NCBI GenBank assembly: GCA_029962745.1
Contig: CM057154.1
Location: forward strand, 23,309,776-23,373,775
From: Echinometra lucunter
Lineage: Eukaryota > Echinodermata > Echinoidea > Camarodonta > Echinometridae
Length of the DNA stretch: 64,000 nucleotides
Direction of reading: 5' to 3'
Under the pieces are notes generated by a model that was given only the letters and a program-made list of their open reading frames with translations, did no database searches and was not told where the DNA came from. Both the position numbers and the translations under genes were made by a program. Below, piece after piece: positions 61,129-64,000 of the stretch; position 1 is the first letter of the stretch, and each line of letters opens with the position of its first letter.

Positions 61129-63324
61129 CACTACTACTACATGTACTAAGTACTACCATAGAATCGGTATGGCCCCATGACAATTATGGTAAGTTGATTT
61201 TTTTTTGGCAATTATAATTAAACGAGTATTATAAAGTGCATATTCAATTAAAACAAATTACAAATCTGTTTTCTCTTTTTATAATTGATGTAATATAAAA
61301 TGATTATGATACCTTAATCACCTATATCACTGGTTGTTTTTCAAAGAAATATTACGCTGATTTACTAACAATTTGTTTAATTTGAATAACTTGATTGACA
61401 TCGAATACAAGAGCCGCGGAGCCGGTGGAGGTCTGCAGCCTTCTTTTTTCTCACCCCCCCCCCCTCCCCCATCGAAAATGCTCCGTAGCCCCTAGAAAAG
61501 CATGATGTTGTCAATGTCAGTGTTACCTCACATCCAGTGTAGGTGAAATTTGCCCCATCATTCAAATAACTGAGTGCCTCCTCCTCCCTTTCAGCCGAGT
61601 AGCTGAGTGAATCATCTATCCCTTTAGTCGAATAATCGAGTGGTTCTGCCTCTCTGTCATGCGGATAGCCATATGGATCATTCTCCCCATCTTCCGGATA
61701 AGTCATTGGGTTATCCACCCCGCAATATTGGTATCCGAGTGGGACATAATAAAGGACCACTCGGTGGTGGTAGGTTAGTTGGTCATGGCATAGATCATGT
61801 GTGTAACATGACACGCCATTGCTCGATTTCAGAGCTGATAAATCATGTTAAATAAGAAGAAAGAAAACAAAAGACCACGTCATCTTCGAATTTGCATTTA
61901 AAAATGAGGCAACCTTTTTCCTCCCATTCCGACCACCCCGCTGATCCGCCCCGCCCGCCCCCTCCCCTCCTCCCAGTAATGTGGGAGGAGCGGCGTTGTT
62001 CCACCACAATTCATATTTCAATCCGTGCCCCTTCCTCAACTCATCAAGGGCAAGTGGTTCTCGAAATATTGTGCTGTCGAATATCCCCAACCCCCTCCCC
62101 CTATTTTGACATTCCTCGGGACACGCAGTATGCGATCGTTAGATTTAATGAAAATTGATGTTAGAATTTAAATATCTTAAATGTTGGTATGGAATCTCAC
62201 CTGGCTTTTCAATAACATAGCATGGACTAAAACCACAAAGCCTTTCAAAGATGCTGTATTATACAGGTCTGCTTTAAAATCGGTACTTTAAAATCCTGCG
62301 CGGGGCTCTTCGACATAGTTTCCGGCAAAAAAAATCTCTTTTCTATTTTTCATAAATTTTTCTTATATTTTTCGTGGTAGAATTATCATAATTATGTACG
62401 GCATTCGCTTATAAAATGTCACTCCGAATCGGGAGACTTTTGATGGGTTTTCTGTTTGAATTCATTTCATATTCCTCATGAAATATTTCAGATAGACAAT
62501 GTATGTTCTTCCTTACAATATGTTTTGCTTTATAAAGCATTTAAGCATATTTTGCTTTACAAAGCATTCAAGCATCAAGACCAGTGATAATTCTTGTTAA
62601 ATGTTTGCAAGAATAATATGACCATGTCTCTATTATGTTACATTAAAAATGTTTCAGCTTAGTTTTGTTGTTGTCTTTGTTGTCGTCGTCGTCGTTGTTG
62701 TTGTTGCTGTTGTCTTTGTCCCAACACTTAATTTGCAACTGCCCTAAAACCGCTCGTATAAATGATGGCCAACATGTTAGAACTTATTGCCCGGAAAATA
62801 TAATTTCACGAAATAACGTTCATGACAACATACTGCAGCTGTATATATTTTATGCATTCTCATAATAAGCACCTCGTTCAATTATAATCACGAAAAGGAG
62901 CAATCATTACGAATGCGAAGACATAAGTCTAGTAAATCCTTCTCAACCTCGTAGAAGCACGTAAAAAGGGGTAAATTATGCGCATAAATATCTGCCAGGA
63001 GATGGATTGTGATGAATATATTATTTGCCATATTTTGCATTCGATTATATACCGAGGCACATGGAACGCTTACTGAACATTTAAAGTATTAGTAATACAC
63101 GTGTGTAATATAGGCCTATATACTATCATACTTAGCATGCTTAGAATAATTTTAAGTTTATGGTAACGAAAATATATCATTCAATATTTAAAAAATATAA
63201 ATCTATGAGTAAAAGCTCGGAAACTTCATAGGTAGAAGGAAAGAGGGACAAACAGGAAGAAAGCGTTGAACTTAAAGAGAGAGAGAGAGAAAGAAAGAGA
63301 GAGAGCATGAGAGAGAGAGAGAAT

Positions 63325-63356
<32 letters not shown>

Positions 63357-63695
63357 ATGTAAAGAAAGAAGAAAGGACGAATGTGAGTGATAGAAAGAAA
63401 GCGGGGGAGGGAAGAGGGAGGGAGGGAGAGAAGGGATGGATGAAGGGATGTATTAAAAAAAATCTTATGTAGATAGACAGATAGATAGGCCTACATGGAT
63501 GGATGGATGGATGGATGGATGGAGATCGGATGGATCGACAAAGTATGGATAGATACCGTACTAGAGTGCAGACTTATTGATGGGAAGAGTGTATTGGAGG
63601 GTGGATGGATGTAAGAATATATAGACACTGAAGAGACAGTGATTCTTACCGCTAAGCAGGAGCACTGTCAGAATACCTCCGAAAGATGACATCAT
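57452..63695 (-). CDS. Secreted Ly6/uPAR-domain GPI-anchored protein with an 11-residue repeat array (6 exons, 369 aa)
   Basis: Exons 63650-63695, 61527-61834, 60579-60738, 59993-60093, 58349-58618 and 57452-57676 join with phases 1,0,1,0,0 and total 370 codons. The order is: signal peptide (MMSSFGGILTVLLLS), eight tandem 11-residue units (26-115), a Cys-containing region (117-249) with acidic and Thr/Asp-rich linkers, and a Ly6/uPAR domain (263-336) starting SCYECRSDPRGVC and ending CCIEDLCN. A hydrophobic tail (345-364) suggests GPI anchoring. The domain type is clear; the spacing is closest to invertebrate quiver/sleepless-like proteins. I do not recognise the whole protein. It is outside the cell, probably membrane-anchored; ligand unknown. 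Confidence 0.75.
57697..57740. repeat. (AG)n tract next to the exon 6 acceptor
   Basis: AG dinucleotides with AAAG interruptions. On the gene strand this is a CT tract ending about 20 bases before the splice acceptor, so it probably works as the polypyrimidine tract. Confidence 0.8.
58131..58330. repeat. (ATC)n/(ATT)n microsatellite
   Basis: About 200 bp of CATCAT trinucleotides with ATT interruptions. It lies directly inside the intron after the exon 5 donor at 58348. Confidence 0.93.
58349..58618 (-). CDS. Ly6-like gene exon 5: linker and first half of the LU domain
   Basis: The exon has 90 codons between TTCATACAG and TGTCAG|GTAATC. A Thr/Asp-rich linker, NASCCHGDTSSQDND (possibly a remnant LU end), then SCYECRSDPRGVCGDGF and VQCHDGCQ. 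The CYxC start and first Cys spacing are typical of LU domains. Confidence 0.85.
58809..59633. mobile_element. Non-autonomous hAT element, CAGTGGCGGCACCA ends
   Basis: Left end CAGTGGCGGCACCA and right end TGGTGCCGCCACTG are perfect inverted repeats, flanked by the 8-bp repeat CCTTTGAG (58801-58808, 59634-59641). The interior contains long C and G runs and a duplicated block (near 58950-59210 and 59218-59410). It also has CCCTAA repeats at 59445-59464. It lies in the intron between exons 4 and 5 of the Ly6-like gene. Confidence 0.9.
59993..60093 (-). CDS. Ly6-like gene exon 4: acidic linker
   Basis: The exon has 101 bases between CATGCCAG and ACACAG|GTGGGT. It contains one Cys (TRNGCRF) followed by an Asp/Glu-rich stretch. 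Supported by phase 1 in and 0 out, matching its neighbours. Confidence 0.7.
60270..60494. mobile_element. hAT-like short element, CARTRGCGTAMTGA ends
   Basis: CAGTGGCGTAATGA at the left and TCAGTACGCTATTG at the right are imperfect inverted ends. The interior has poly-T, poly-G and poly-C runs like the other hAT-type elements. I could not find a matching target duplication. Confidence 0.5.
60579..60738 (-). CDS. Ly6-like gene exon 3: Cys-containing extracellular region
   Basis: The exon has 160 bases between GTCCAAG and TCAG|GTATCA. Cysteines occur in SSSGCYWDTELYEDLEQKC and WYPCGSS. It may be part of a first, diverged LU domain interrupted by the repeat array, but that is inference. Pyrimidine content before the acceptor is modest. 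Confidence 0.7.
60836..61141. repeat. (ACT)n/(ACC)n trinucleotide microsatellite, about 300 bp
   Basis: A nearly pure ACT array with ACC interruptions concentrated in the middle (60898-61058) and pure flanks. It lies in the intron between exons 2 and 3 of the Ly6-like gene. Poly-Val and poly-Ser frames are artefacts. Confidence 0.97.
61527..61834 (-). CDS. Ly6-like gene exon 2: tandem 11-residue repeats
   Basis: The exon has 308 bases between TTTATCAG and GAG|GTAACA. After LKSSNGVSC, 90 codons (61536-61805) divide into eight units: seven of exactly 11 residues and one of 13. Each starts with Tyr; most have an acidic middle and end in a small hydrophobic/polar pair, for example YPHDREAEPLD and YSAEREEEALS. 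At DNA level the unit ends share CNCTCNNNTAT. Two early units carry Cys. Confidence 0.82.
62155..63645. other. First intron of the Ly6-like gene
   Basis: AT-rich intron with a (GTC/GTT)n stretch at 62664-62720, a purine-rich AG/GGA tract at 63270-63440 and (GGAT)n at 63496-63525. No gene or transposon was recognised. Confidence 0.55.
63270..63440 (+). repeat. Purine-rich AG/GGGA tract
   Basis: AG dinucleotide runs followed by GGGAGGGAGG words, almost free of pyrimidines on the plus strand. Confidence 0.85.
63650..63695 (-). CDS. Ly6-like gene exon 1: signal peptide
   Basis: A short hydrophobic start MMSSFGGILTVLLLS with donor AGCG|GTAAGA, phase 1, matching exon 2. The frame stays open upstream with other Met codons (63851), but the signal peptide fits this start. 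Cleavage is likely near the exon junction (LLLSA). The true 5' end is uncertain. Confidence 0.65.
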
Positions 63696-64000
63696 ATAAA
63701 GCTGGCAGTCGAAGAAAGAAATATCCTTCAAAAGAAACAGGAACCCTATTCCACTATACGACGAGGATGGCAAGCGAATGAGGATACGCTGACATTTTTG
63801 TTTATGTTTTGTTTTTGTTTTTTCTACATGCCGTAAACAAAGATGTTCCAAAAATACGTATAAACGAAAGCCAAAGATTCCTCAGTGATGCAGTGACCAC
63901 CAGTCGACAGTATAGCCTAGATACCGCGTTAACTTTATAGATTCCCTTTGAAATTCATAGAAAAGCTTCGCGGTTGTTTCCCATTTGGTCAACGTGTCAG

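Noticed and set aside
60550..61183. Long poly-Val and poly-Ser open frames
   Set aside because: They are translations of the ACT/ACC microsatellite. Only the 60579-60738 part is a real exon.
1..64000. CRISPR arrays, operons or bacterial genes
   Set aside because: Tandem repeats here are microsatellites or minisatellites without spacer structure, and all genes are spliced.

Overview
This window is a stretch of animal nuclear genome. It is intron-rich, AT-rich and full of short DNA transposons, and I see no prokaryotic features. The gene models, the TACATGTA-type oligomer bias and the repeat types (short non-autonomous hAT, Harbinger-like and piggyBac-like elements, a Tc1 element, tRNA-like SINEs) suggest a marine invertebrate deuterostome, most likely an echinoderm such as a sea urchin. 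The species call is inference from style, not proof.

Three genes can be assembled exon by exon with matching splice phases. (1) Positions 1084-45957, minus strand: one CUX1/CASP locus. Eleven shared exons (45957 down to 16789) encode an N-terminal coiled coil of 429 codons. They then splice either to four exons at 15704-11912, giving a 1354-residue Cux transcription factor with three CUT domains, a homeodomain and the conserved C-terminal tip ending EWEF, or past those to six exons at 5962-1084, giving a 670-residue CASP Golgi membrane protein with a C-terminal transmembrane segment. Both 3' routes begin in the same phase. This is the dual-product layout known from vertebrate CUX1.

(2) Positions 50918-55803, plus strand: five exons for GATC, the small subunit of the mitochondrial Glu-tRNA(Gln) amidotransferase (175 residues). 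It lies divergently upstream of CUX1, about 5 kb away.

(3) Positions 57452-63695, minus strand: six exons for a 369-residue secreted protein. It has a signal peptide, a C-terminal Ly6/uPAR (three-finger) domain and a GPI-anchor tail. Its second exon is built almost entirely of eight tandem 11-residue (33-bp) units. I recognise the domain but not the gene, and this is the most novel coding observation here.

The rest is introns and intergenic DNA: an almost complete Tc1-type transposon with one nonsense codon (29603-31343), four hAT-type elements with perfect 8-bp target duplications (209-538, 32204-33043, 48925-50129, 58809-59633), two piggyBac-type elements at TTAA sites, several Harbinger-like elements, a LINE 3' end, long microsatellites, a 106-bp-arm hairpin, tandem arrays, and clusters of ATCAAT motifs (the kind of site Cux proteins bind) inside CUX1 introns. 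All exon ends were set by hand from splice consensus, phase continuity and remembered family similarity; no alignment was run.
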